Source: Anaerolinea sp. (GTDB lineage: Bacteria > Chloroflexota > Dehalococcoidia > Tepidiformales > Tepidiformaceae). Taken from it: a stretch of DNA of 64,000 nt. The stretch is taken from positions 1 to 64,000 of the forward strand of contig PNKC01000007.1 in assembly GCA_013822275.1 (NCBI GenBank), read 5' to 3'. Position numbers and translations under genes: made by a program. This document shows, piece after piece, positions 47,215 through 56,336 of the stretch (positions within the stretch are counted from its first letter, which is position 1; each line of letters opens with the position of its first letter). The notes under the pieces are model-generated. The model had not been told where the DNA came from and ran no database searches. It saw only the letters and a program-made list of their open reading frames with translations.

Positions 47215-47390
47215 GCCGATCGCGGCAGCAACCCACCGCGACGGCTACGTCGATCCTCTTCTGCGAAGGCTTCGAACGCGAATCAGGAGGATTGCGGTTC
47301 CTGGCTGGGCCCACCGAAATGAGCTTCACAGTTGCGCGACAGCCCCGGAATCACACCGGGTTCCCTGCCAATCCACCTGGAGTATTCAGC
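47215..47390 (-). ncRNA. Cobalamin (B12) riboswitch
   Basis: Minus strand gcagggaacccggtgtgattccggggctgtcgcgcaactgtgaag...cccagccaggaacc matches the B12-element consensus; positioned upstream of btuF. Confidence 0.85.
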
Positions 47391-47458
47391 TTTAAGGTAC
47401 GCACGTCTCGCGACGCACCCGGAAGTCTGCGCCTTTCTGCGGCCATCCGCAAGCGCAT

Positions 47459-47928
47459 GTGCGGGTTCTCCTTGCCTCGCACGACAACCCGCCCTGGGGC
47501 ATCTCCGAAGGCACCGCGCTCACGCTTGAGCACGCCTTCAGCGGCGGCCCCGGGCAACTGTCCCCCATCGAGGCGTATCTCGCAGCCGTGTTCAATCACG
47601 GCGGCGTCTACGTCGATCTCTTCGGCTGGAATACCGGGAGCGGCGACGAGTTTGCGAAGTCGACGGCGGGCACTTCCGCCATTGCGGCGTACCAGAAGTT
47701 CCTCTCCGGCGGGGCGCTTCCCGTGCGCCGGGGGGCGCACGGGAAGCGTCGGGCAACGCGCAGCCGGGCGGGGGTCTCCAGGACAAACTGCGGAAGATCC
47801 AGAGCGAGGCGCCGGCCTGGGCCGAGGCCCATCCCGGCAGCCAGCTGGAGCTCCAATCTCTGCTTGAAGAGCTCGACGAATACATCCAGGGCAATGACGC
47901 GACGAATGCAGGGAAGACGGCCGACTAG
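47459..47928 (+). pseudogene. Frameshifted remnant of an unidentified protein
   Basis: HDNPPWGISEGTALTLEHAFSGGPGQLSPIEAYLAAVFNHGGVYVDLFGWNTGSGDEFAKSTAGTSAIAAYQKFLSGG in one frame, continuing as GGLQDKLRKIQSEAPAWAEAHPGSQLELQSLLEELDEYIQGNDATNAGKTAD* in another frame after a hairpin. Confidence 0.55.
47715..47748. repeat. Perfect 15-bp inverted repeat with 4-nt loop
   Basis: cgcttcccgtgcgcc-gggg-ggcgcacgggaagcg. Confidence 0.85.
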
Positions 47929-48022
47929 ATACTGGATCTGATAGAGGCATAGCTCCGGGCCGTGGTGGGCGACCGGATAGCTCCGGGCGCGGGACCTCTC
48001 CGCCGCCTGAACCGCCCGGGCG

Positions 48023-48906
48023 TGTACGATGATGTTGTCTAAATCACCGATGGAGTGACGATGACAACACGGAGCTACAACAACGAACGTCCCGACCGCC
48101 CGTACGGCGAACTGGCTGGCCTCCGTCTTCTGGGCGCGTTGGAATCGGCTGGCATCGACCCGTTTACGGTCGCCCAGGCGACCGCTGAGGGTTCAACGAT
48201 TGGGCTCACCCACCGGCATGTCCTGGGTCTCCTCAACCACCTGACGGCGGCCGGCTCTCGTCACGAGGCTGAAGAAGGGCGTCTACGCCGTCAACGACCC
48301 CATCACCCGGCTACCCCGGGCGCATCCGGTCGCCATCGGCACCGCCCTGGTCACGCCGTCCGCCATCAGCCACTGGTCCGCATTCCAGCACTGGGGATTG
48401 ACGGAGCAGATCCCGGCAACCATTACTCTCTCTTCGGCGGGCCTGGGTGGTGGCCGGGACGCGCTACGAGGCAGTCGTCATCACAGGCCGTCGATTCTTC
48501 GGCGTCGCCAACGTCTGGCTGAGCGAGCGCGGTCAGGTTCCCATTTTCGATCGCGAGCGGGCGCTCCTGGATGCGTTCCAAGCACTTCCATATCTTCGGC
48601 TCTCTCTCCGTCGCGCTTGAGATCCTGGAGACGCACCTCCCGGACTTCGACCTGCATCGGCTGGTCCGCTATGCCGAACAGATGCAGGTGACCGCGGTCG
48701 TGAAGCGGGTGGGGTGGGCGTTGGAGCGGTTCGACGCTCCGGAGGATGTCCTAGAGCCACTCCGCGCTTATCCGGCCAAGGGCGATGCACCGCTCGATCC
48801 GGGACGACCATTACGTGGCCGCCACAACCCCACCTGGCGGGTGATTGAGAATCTCCATGGTGACGCAGATGCGCCGCAGCCTTGTCCTCGGTGGTGTAAA
48901 CTCTAG
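48023..48906 (+). pseudogene. AbiEi-like (type IV TA antitoxin family) gene with multiple frameshifts
   Basis: MTTRSYNNERPDRPYGELAGLRLLGALESAGIDPFTVAQATAEGSTIGLTHRHVLGLLNHLTAAG | LVTRLKKGVYAVNDPITRLPRAHPVAIGTALVTPSAISHWSAFQHWGLTEQIP | AGTRYEAVVITGRRFFGVANVWLSERGQVPIFDRERALLDAF | ILETHLPDFDLHRLVRYAEQMQVTAVVKRVGWALERF in different frames. Confidence 0.7.
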
Positions 48907-48925
48907 GTAGTTATCGAGAACTACC
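48906..48925. promoter_or_regulatory. Operator-like inverted repeat upstream of abiEi
   Basis: ggtagtt-atcgag-aactacc, 7-bp arms, just upstream of AbiEi start. Confidence 0.5.
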
Positions 48926-48938
48926 GAGGTATTGGCCA

Positions 48939-49541
48939 ATGCCCCCGCGCTCCACCGAAGAAGCAGTCCTCCGCCTCGCGGGTGAGCGAGGAGTCATCGG
49001 CCCCCAGGACCTCGTCGCGCGAGACCTCAACCCGAACCAGCTCTCGCGCCTGGCTAGGCGTGGACTCCTCACGCGCGTCGCACGCGGCCTTTACGCGTCG
49101 CCGGATGCACAGGCATCCGAGCACCACACGCTTGCCGAGGCAGCTCGACTCTACCCGAAGGCGGTGGTCTGTCTGCTCTCAGCCCTTGAATTCCACGGAC
49201 TGACGACCCAGGCCCCGTTCCAGGTATGGCTGGCGATCGACGTGAAGGCGTGGAAGCCCACACGCGGTGGCCCTCCGGTCCGCTGGGTGCGTTCCTCCGG
49301 TGCAGCCCTGACCGCAGGGATTGAAGTCCACGAACTTGAAGGCGTTCCCGTACGGGTCTACTCACCCGCCAAGACCGTCGTCGACTGCTTCAAGTTCCGC
49401 AGCAAGGTTGGCCTGGATGTCGCGATCGAGGCGCTCCGCGACTACCGCGCCCGGAAGGGCAGCGTCGACGACCTGTGGCACTATGCCCGCATCTGCCGGG
49501 TCAGGAACGTGATGCAGGCTTACCTTGAGGCCATCGGTTGA
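48939..49541 (+). CDS. AbiEi-family antitoxin
   Basis: HTH N-terminus STEEAVLRLAGERGVIGPQDLVARDLNPNQLSRLARRGLLTRVARGLYAS; C-terminal VYSPAKTVVDCFKFRSKVGLDVAIEALRDY; overlaps the toxin gene. Confidence 0.85.
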   Translation: MPPRSTEEAVLRLAGERGVIGPQDLVARDLNPNQLSRLARRGLLTRVARGLYASPDAQASEHHTLAEAARLYPKAVVCLLSALEFHGLTTQAPFQVWLAIDVKAWKPTRGGPPVRWVRSSGAALTAGIEVHELEGVPVRVYSPAKTVVDCFKFRSKVGLDVAIEALRDYRARKGSVDDLWHYARICRVRNVMQAYLEAIG

Positions 49542-50452
49542 TGCCGGGCGCCACACCCAACATCGGGGCGTCGGTGCGGCAGCGGCTGCTCAATCGGGCT
49601 CGCGAGCGCGGGATCGACTACAACCTCCTCCTGCTTCGCTTCCTCAACGAGCGCGTCCTGTACCGGCTCTCCCGGTCGCCCTACCGCGACTCGTTCGTTC
49701 TCAAAGGTGCGATGACCTTCGACTTCTGGGTTGACGCAGGGCACCGGCCAACCAGGGACATCGATCTCCTCGGCTTCGGCCAGAACGACCCGGACGCTCT
49801 CGCCGCGATGTTCCGGGAAATCCTCGCGACGGAGGTCGAACCCGACGGCCTTGAGTTCGACCCGGAGTCGGTCGAAGGGGAGCGCATTGCCGAAGCCGAC
49901 CGGTACCCGGGCGTGCGCGTGCGAGCTGACGCACGACTCGCGGGCGCGCGCCTGAGGCTCCACATCGACGTCGGGTTCGGTGACGCCGTCACCCCTGAGC
50001 CTTCCGTTGTCTCCTTCCCGACGTTGCTCGACTTCCCCGCTCCCGAAGTGCGCATCTACCCACCGGAAACAGTCGTTGCTGAGAAGTTCGAGGCGATGGT
50101 CGACCTGGGCATCGCAAACACCCGAATGAAGGACTTCTACGACATCTGGCTTCTCGCTGACGCCATCGCCTTCGAACGTCCGGTGCTCGCGAATGCGGTG
50201 AGGTCAACGTTCCTGCGACGCGGCACTCCGCTCCCGACAGGCGTGCCGCCGCTTGCGCTCACCCAAGAGTTCGCTGCGAACCCTGAGAAGGCCCGGCAGT
50301 GGCAAGCATTCCTCAGCCGCACCGGACTGGACGAGGTGCCTGCGCTCGATTCCCTCGTTGATGTCCTCCAGCGATTCCTGCTTCCGGTTCTCCGGGATGA
50401 TGAAGGCGATCGGCATCAGTGGGATCCCGAAGCATGGACATGGCGAGCATAG
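49541..50452 (+). CDS. AbiEii-family nucleotidyltransferase toxin
   Basis: FVLKGAMTFDFWVDAGHRPTRDIDLLGFG; YPPETVVAEKFEAMVDLGIANTRMKDFYDIWLLA. Confidence 0.85.
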   Translation: MPGATPNIGASVRQRLLNRARERGIDYNLLLLRFLNERVLYRLSRSPYRDSFVLKGAMTFDFWVDAGHRPTRDIDLLGFGQNDPDALAAMFREILATEVEPDGLEFDPESVEGERIAEADRYPGVRVRADARLAGARLRLHIDVGFGDAVTPEPSVVSFPTLLDFPAPEVRIYPPETVVAEKFEAMVDLGIANTRMKDFYDIWLLADAIAFERPVLANAVRSTFLRRGTPLPTGVPPLALTQEFAANPEKARQWQAFLSRTGLDEVPALDSLVDVLQRFLLPVLRDDEGDRHQWDPEAWTWRA

Positions 50453-51264
50453 GAACTTCGTCGCTGCGGCTACTACAGCCGGACGCGAGAACACGGGATC
50501 CGAGATCGGTATCCGTACCAGTCTGGTCGTCAGTTGTCGCCAAGAGCAGGAGAGAACCTGAGTACGCTGCGCCCTCCTCCACAGTAGTCCAAGGCACTTA
50601 CTCAAGAAAACAGATCAGTTGCGCTCCTATTTTGGTCCAATGACCTGGGCTTTCCGTCGGCGTGACCCCCTGTGGGCGCCGCGAAACCACGGCTCGCCGT
50701 GGCCGCTGGGACGCATTGACGCGTTGTGCGAGTCGCCTGATTCGGCCTCGGTTCGTCGGCAAGTCGGCTGTCTTGCCGTTTTGAGCGCGCATCTTGGAGT
50801 GTGGTGGGACCCGGCCTCGCTAGCCTTGTGGCAGTAAATCGCGATTTGCCGGTATTGCCAGCCCGAACCACCGGCACGGACTGTTCTTCCGGGACCACAG
50901 CACGGATCAATCCCCTCAGGGAAACGAGCTCGCTCTCCAGGCTGAAGTCGAACAGGGCACGGACCGCAACCCAATCAGAAGGAGACGCCATCCGAGAATC
51001 CTGAACCGAACCCAACACACGCACACCCCAATGAAAGAGACCGCCAGACAGAAAGAGCCCAACCCGCCCAACCCACCACTCGAACTCAGGCCGCAGCCCG
51101 CCGCACTACGCGACGGACACGGCCCTGCAGTCCCCTGCCCGGTCATTGGACGACCACGCTGAGGGCCTGCGCCAACGAGAGCCCCACCCGGTTCGACTCC
51201 CCTCAGGAGGGTCGATGTCCGTGCGGGGCTTTCCGCACGTCCGCATGTCTCCAAGGAGGAATGC

Positions 51265-51387
51265 ATGTCATCGAGACCCTATTGGAGGGGAGACAGGCAG
51301 TGGCCCGCGCGCCTTGTCCGTCTCGCCGCAGCCGCAAGCGTGGCCTGCTCCGCCGTCATCGTGATGGCGAAGAGCTGGCCGCTCTAA
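51265..51387 (+). CDS. Small (40 aa) putative single-pass membrane peptide
   Basis: ccaaggaggaatgcatg RBS; MSSRPYWRGDRQWPARLVRLAAAASVACSAVIVMAKSWPL; sits just upstream of 51409 ORF. Confidence 0.4.
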   Translation: MSSRPYWRGDRQWPARLVRLAAAASVACSAVIVMAKSWPL

Positions 51388-51408
51388 CAGGTCCAGAGGA
51401 GGAAATAG

Positions 51409-52020
51409 ATGGCCACACGACGCAGGTCCAGGAAGCAGCATCGGCTGCGACGCTGGGCCACCAACTCCCGAGCCTTCGTGGCCCGGACACTCGCTGCCAC
51501 CAGGCAGAAGGCGCGGAGGTGTTACCGCCACATCCGCGGCACGCGTCCGGCGGTGCTCATCGACGCCCCTCTACGGGAAGCGTGGCAGCTTCGCCGGCTG
51601 GTGCGGCGTACCGCCCGCACCTACGCGAAAGCCCTCGGCGCGGAGCTGCCGGAAGGGCTTGCCATCATCGCCCAGCGCTTCGTCTTCGACGGCCGCCAGG
51701 TCAACGGCCTGCTCCAGGCATTCGAAGGCGACGGCAAACGGCGCTACGTCATCCAGCTCGCGCTCTCGATCAAAGGGCGCGAGGTCAGCAACGACGAACT
51801 CGTGGCGGCCCTCCGCTACCAGCTCGCCGCCGCCCTTGTCGATGCCATCGGCAAGCCAGTCCTGAACGTCGCCCTCGACCTCGAGGGAATGGCGCCCGCC
51901 CGCACCGGCGGTTCGATCGTCGAGCTCCGGCCCCAGGTACCGGTGGCCAGCAACGGCCACGACAACGACCCCTTCGCCCTTTCGAGGGTGACCGACTTCG
52001 CGGGAGGTGAAGCATCGTGA
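51409..52020 (+). CDS. Hypothetical protein at head of mobile-element module
   Basis: gaggagg RBS 6-12 nt upstream of ATG; overlaps following gene. Confidence 0.65.
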   Translation: MATRRRSRKQHRLRRWATNSRAFVARTLAATRQKARRCYRHIRGTRPAVLIDAPLREAWQLRRLVRRTARTYAKALGAELPEGLAIIAQRFVFDGRQVNGLLQAFEGDGKRRYVIQLALSIKGREVSNDELVAALRYQLAAALVDAIGKPVLNVALDLEGMAPARTGGSIVELRPQVPVASNGHDNDPFALSRVTDFAGGEAS

Positions 52021-53006
52021 CCCAGAGCATCGTCCTCACCGAACTGGCTGACCTCGGACGCTACCGCGACGAGTTCGCCGCCGACCCTGACCCGGTCCAG
52101 CCCGCGGTTGCGCCGGTCGTCCCACCCGACGCGGACCCCGATGCGCTAATCCAGGCGATCAGCCGGGCCGCACGAGAACTGCAACGACTGAACGATTCGG
52201 ACGCCTCGGCCCGTCGCGAAGCCGAAGATATCCTCACGCACTACCGGCGACTGGAGGCAGACGCCAAGCGTCTGCGCGTCCTGGTTGCCGAAGCCACCAC
52301 CGTCTTCACCGGCGCCGGCACGCTTCGCGAACGCGCGTTCCTGCCCGAGAGCCAGTCCCAAGCGGAGCAGCTCGCGACCGGGGCCGCCGCGGTGGTCACC
52401 ATCGCAAGGAACCGGCTGGAGGCGGTTACCGCTCAGATGGCAGTGCTTGAGGAGCGCGACGACCTCTCGCGGCTGCTGGCCGAAGGGCGGGCCGTCGAAG
52501 AGACGCGTCAGCGCGAGGAGCGCGCCCTTGCCGCCATCGAGCGGGCGGAGGTGCTGGCGTCCGAGCACAAGTTAAACGAGGCCCTCAGGCTGCTGGGTTC
52601 GCACTTGAAAGAGAATCCCAACATGCCCGCCGTGGCCTCGTCTTACGACACGATCGCGAGACGGGCGCACGCTGTCAAGACCCTTGAGGTCGAGCGGGCG
52701 CTCGCGGAGGCAAGGCGGCTTCACCGCCGCGAGCCCACACGGGCGGCCGAGGTCCTCGGTGCGCTCGACCTGGCGCGGATGCCCGCGGTCCTCGTGCGCG
52801 ACGTGTACGGCTGCTGGCTCCACGCCTGCCGCAGGCTCGGCCTGGTCGATGCGGTCCACTACAGCCCCGGCGCCGGTCGCGGCGCGGTCCTCGTGCCGGA
52901 TAACAACAGCCGCCTCAAGGTCGTCGCCGCGATCGGCCTCCCGAGCTGGAGGCCGGGTCGCTGTTTCGCGGTGAAGGCGCTCAAGGGCGCCCGGCCGCTG
53001 GCGTAG
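52017..53006 (+). CDS. Hypothetical coiled-coil protein
   Basis: Long helical central region; GTGA overlap with upstream gene. Confidence 0.65.
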   Translation: MTQSIVLTELADLGRYRDEFAADPDPVQPAVAPVVPPDADPDALIQAISRAARELQRLNDSDASARREAEDILTHYRRLEADAKRLRVLVAEATTVFTGAGTLRERAFLPESQSQAEQLATGAAAVVTIARNRLEAVTAQMAVLEERDDLSRLLAEGRAVEETRQREERALAAIERAEVLASEHKLNEALRLLGSHLKENPNMPAVASSYDTIARRAHAVKTLEVERALAEARRLHRREPTRAAEVLGALDLARMPAVLVRDVYGCWLHACRRLGLVDAVHYSPGAGRGAVLVPDNNSRLKVVAAIGLPSWRPGRCFAVKALKGARPLA

Positions 53007-53071
53007 GCCGACACCGCTCAGGTGGAGGGCCGCTCATTCCGGGGCGGCCCTTCGCCTGGCGGGTTACCGGC

Positions 53072-54133
53072 ATGTACGACACCGATACGATCCGGCGCGA
53101 CCACCCCATCGCCGATGTGGCCGTCGCGTCCGGACTTCAACTGCGGCCCAGCGGTGGCCGGTTCACCGGCCTGTGCCCGTTTCACGGGGACAGCCGCCCC
53201 AGCTTCGTCGTCTATCCCGCCACCCGGAGCTACTACTGCTTCGGCTGCGGGGCCGGCGGCGATGTGATCGACTTTGTTGCTCGGCTGAATGGTGTCGCCT
53301 TCAAGGAAGCAGTGGCCCTGCTCGCTGGCACTCCATCGCTCATGGCGCCGGCAAGCATCCTGCGAGATCCGAACGCTGTTGTTCCGCCGGTCCATCCCGG
53401 ACAGGCGCCAGCCATCGTCGAAACGGCGGTCGCCTTCTACCACGCGCGTCTCTGGTCTCATCTGGAGGCGCTGGACTACCTCACAGCACGGGGTATGGGC
53501 GAAGCAACCATCCGCCGCTGCCGCCTCGGCTTTGGAACTCCCGGACTTGCCCGGGAACTCGAAGGTCGCGGCCTGGACTTCGACACAGCGCGCTCCCTCG
53601 GCCTGTTGGCCGGCGATCGGGAGTGTTTCGTGGGCCGGATCATCATCCCTGACTGCCATGGCGGCCGGGCGACCTGGCTCACCGGGCGCCGCCTCGACGA
53701 ACGCGAGCCGCGCTACCTCAACCTCCAACAGGAGAAGCCGCTCCTCGGCCTTGACCGGATCCAGGGGCCGGCGGTCGTCGTGACGGAGGGCCCGTTCGAC
53801 TGGCTGACGGCCGTCGAGTGGGGCATCCCGGCTACGGCGCTGCTCGGGACGCGCGTCTCCAGCCGCACCGAGCAGCAGCTCCACCGCTTCGAGCGTGTCT
53901 ACCTCGCGCTCGACGGCGACGCCGCTGGCCGCGAGGCCACTTCGGAACTCCTCGACCGCCTCGGCGAGCGAGCCATCCCGGTCACACTCCCCTCGGGAGC
54001 CGCCGACCTCAACGACCTCCATCGCCAGCCAGACGGGGGCGCCGCGTTCCTGCGGTGCGTCCGACAGGCGGCGGATCGCCAGGGAAGCCCATGCGCGGCA
54101 GCTGTGGGCGCGTCCGGGCAGCGGGCAGCGTGA
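53072..54133 (+). CDS. DnaG-like primase (CHC2 zinc finger + Toprim)
   Basis: GLCPFHGDSRPSFVVYPATRSYYCFGCGAGGDVIDFVARLNGVAFKEAVALLAG; VVVTEGPFDWLTAVEWGIPATALLGT; VYLALDGDAAGREAT. Confidence 0.85.
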   Translation: MYDTDTIRRDHPIADVAVASGLQLRPSGGRFTGLCPFHGDSRPSFVVYPATRSYYCFGCGAGGDVIDFVARLNGVAFKEAVALLAGTPSLMAPASILRDPNAVVPPVHPGQAPAIVETAVAFYHARLWSHLEALDYLTARGMGEATIRRCRLGFGTPGLARELEGRGLDFDTARSLGLLAGDRECFVGRIIIPDCHGGRATWLTGRRLDEREPRYLNLQQEKPLLGLDRIQGPAVVVTEGPFDWLTAVEWGIPATALLGTRVSSRTEQQLHRFERVYLALDGDAAGREATSELLDRLGERAIPVTLPSGAADLNDLHRQPDGGAAFLRCVRQAADRQGSPCAAAVGASGQRAA

Positions 54134-54792
54134 ACAGCGCTCAGGACACGCGGCTTTCGCGGGAGGCGCTCGACCTCCTCGCCCAGCCGCTCGATAACGC
54201 GCTCATCCAGGAGCGCGCCAGCCGTGACGGCCGCGTCTTTGCCTACCTCGAGGGCCCGGCCGTCATCAGCCAGGCGAACCGCATCTTTGGGTTCGACGGC
54301 TGGGGCGCCGAAGTTATCGGTGACCTCACGTACCACCAGGTAAGCCTCGCCGATTCCAACGGGGAGGTCCTTGCCGTCGGCTTCTACACCGTCACCGTTC
54401 GGGTGACGGTCACCGGCTGTCCGCCCAAGAGCGACGTCGGCTGCGGCTTCGTCCGCGAGCCGACGCCCGAGGCGCACGAGATCGCCAGCAAGGGCGCCGT
54501 CACCGACGGCATCAAGCGAGCCCTGCGGCAGTTCGGGGAGCAGTTCGGGAACAACCTGAACGAGCGCCGGGACGGCGTCCCCGCCTCGCCGGCGAAGCTC
54601 GACGAGATGCGCGGCCGTGTCCTGGCCCTGTCCAACCGGCTGGGCGTGGACGAAGCCCGCACGCGGGCCTGGTTCCAGGATCGCTGTGGCCAGGGCATCG
54701 ACGACGCCGGTGAGCGCGAACTGGCAGGCGCCATCCGGGCGCTCGCGGACGAGCTCAACCAGCGCACCAACCAGCGGCGCAGGGCGGCCTGA
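54130..54792 (+). CDS. Rad52/Rad22-family single-strand annealing protein
   Basis: LLAQPLDNALIQERASRDGRVFAYLEGPAVISQANRIFGFDGWGAEVI...EAHEIASKGAVTDGIKRALRQFGEQFGNNL. Confidence 0.8.
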   Translation: MNSAQDTRLSREALDLLAQPLDNALIQERASRDGRVFAYLEGPAVISQANRIFGFDGWGAEVIGDLTYHQVSLADSNGEVLAVGFYTVTVRVTVTGCPPKSDVGCGFVREPTPEAHEIASKGAVTDGIKRALRQFGEQFGNNLNERRDGVPASPAKLDEMRGRVLALSNRLGVDEARTRAWFQDRCGQGIDDAGERELAGAIRALADELNQRTNQRRRAA

Positions 54793-54793
54793 G

Positions 54794-55012
54794 ATGGCCA
54801 ACCTCCGCCGTCAGCCCGTGCGTGTCATCGAGACCCGCGCAGGCCCACGCCAGATCGTCCAGGTGCGGCAGCTCTCGCCCGACCTCCCCGGCTGGCGGAC
54901 CTATGCGGTCACCGCTTTGGGGCCCGGCCGGGAGGATGGGCCATTGCATCTGACCGTCTACGACCGCAGCGACGAACTGCCCGGAGTGCCGGATGGCCCG
55001 CGCGCTGCGTGA
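54794..55012 (+). CDS. Small hypothetical protein
   Basis: ORF tightly packed between Rad52-like and RadC-like genes. Confidence 0.5.
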   Translation: MANLRRQPVRVIETRAGPRQIVQVRQLSPDLPGWRTYAVTALGPGREDGPLHLTVYDRSDELPGVPDGPRAA

Positions 55013-55517
55013 ATCAACCGGCCAGGCCAACACCCTGGCCCCGGACAACACCGCCCTGCTCCACGTCGTGCAGGAGAACCTGCGTCTCCTCGCCGAGCTC
55101 CGTGCGACTGCGCGCTCCAGCGGCCATGGTGGTCCGCTTGGACGGCAGGTCTCCTGCCCCCAGGACATCTACGACCTCGTGGCCCCGGAGATGGTGAACC
55201 TCCTCCAGGAGCAGGTGCAGGTCATCCTGCTCGACACGAAGTGCCATGTGCTGGACGTCGTCATGGTCTACCAGGGCAACGTCAGCATGGCCGTCGTGCG
55301 GCCGGCCGAGCTGCTGCGCGATGCCGTCATCGCCAACGCGCCGTCGCTCGTGCTCGTCCACAACCATCCCTCCGGCGACCCGGAGCCGAGCCCGCAGGAC
55401 GTCCATGTGACGAAGGACCTCGTGAAAGCGGGTGCCATCCTCGGCATCGAGGTGGCCGACCACCTGGTCGTCGGGCACGGCGCCTTCGTCAGCCTCAAGC
55501 AGCGCGGACTGCTCTGA
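54993..55517 (+). CDS. RadC-like JAB-domain protein
   Basis: SLVLVHNHPSGDPEPSPQDVHVTKDLVKAGAILGIEVADHLVVGHGAFVSLKQRGLL. Confidence 0.85.
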   Translation: MARALRESTGQANTLAPDNTALLHVVQENLRLLAELRATARSSGHGGPLGRQVSCPQDIYDLVAPEMVNLLQEQVQVILLDTKCHVLDVVMVYQGNVSMAVVRPAELLRDAVIANAPSLVLVHNHPSGDPEPSPQDVHVTKDLVKAGAILGIEVADHLVVGHGAFVSLKQRGLL

Positions 55518-55518
55518 C

Positions 55519-56229
55519 GTGGCGCTGGAGTCCATGACCGCCAGCGAGCGGCGCGATCGTCGCCGCCGCTGGCTCACCTTCCCCGCCCCGGCGGAGTACC
55601 TCGCCCAGCGGCGCGCCGGCTTGCCGGCCGCGTCCGCCCTCAGCGTCACCCGCCAACGGGCGACGCCCTTCCTCGCCGAGGCGGAGGACATCGAAGGCCG
55701 CCTGGGAGACCTGGTTGGCCTCCGCTTCTCCTACGACGGCTTCGAGCTGATCGCCCGGCGCGAGTGGGATCCCGACGCCGACACGAGCTGGCTCGGGGAG
55801 TTCCGGCGCGTCCGCGGCGATGGGTACGCCTGGGACGATAGGCCGCCGGCGCCTGATGCGATGCTCGTCCACAACCGCTGGGCCCAGCGAATGTCCGGCG
55901 ACTACCTCTGGTTCATCCCGGCTCCCTGGAGAACCTACCGCGATCTGCGCCAGAGCTTCATCGAGGCGAAGGCGGGCAAGCGCGACGCAGACGCCTTCGC
56001 GCGGTCTGCGATGCGGCACGACATGGACACGCTGGCGGAGGAGGAGTTCTACAGCCTCACCGTCACCGCGTTCCGTGGCGGCATCGAACTGGGCAGGGAT
56101 TCCCTTTCCGAGATCGAGTACGGCTACGACATGCGTGAGGTCATCGTCGACCACGGCATGCACGTCACTGCTGTCGAGGACGCGAGGGCGAGCCTTGCCC
56201 GGCTCTGCCCGGCGGCCGCCCCATCGTAG
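55519..56229 (+). CDS. Hypothetical protein
   Basis: GTG-start ORF immediately following RadC-like gene, same operon. Confidence 0.5.
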   Translation: MALESMTASERRDRRRRWLTFPAPAEYLAQRRAGLPAASALSVTRQRATPFLAEAEDIEGRLGDLVGLRFSYDGFELIARREWDPDADTSWLGEFRRVRGDGYAWDDRPPAPDAMLVHNRWAQRMSGDYLWFIPAPWRTYRDLRQSFIEAKAGKRDADAFARSAMRHDMDTLAEEEFYSLTVTAFRGGIELGRDSLSEIEYGYDMREVIVDHGMHVTAVEDARASLARLCPAAAPS

Positions 56230-56336
56230 CGCCCATCCCACCTACACCGACACGGCGTACAGGAGCCCGGCCCAAAGCCGGGCTTCTCGCCGTGCCGTGT
56301 TTCACGCCTTTCCAACACACGCAAAGGAGGCTCCAC

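Noticed and set aside
51180-51205. tRNA-like ggttcgactcccc (T-arm resemblance)
   Set aside because: Flanking bases do not form a T-stem, and no acceptor, D or anticodon arm could be assembled
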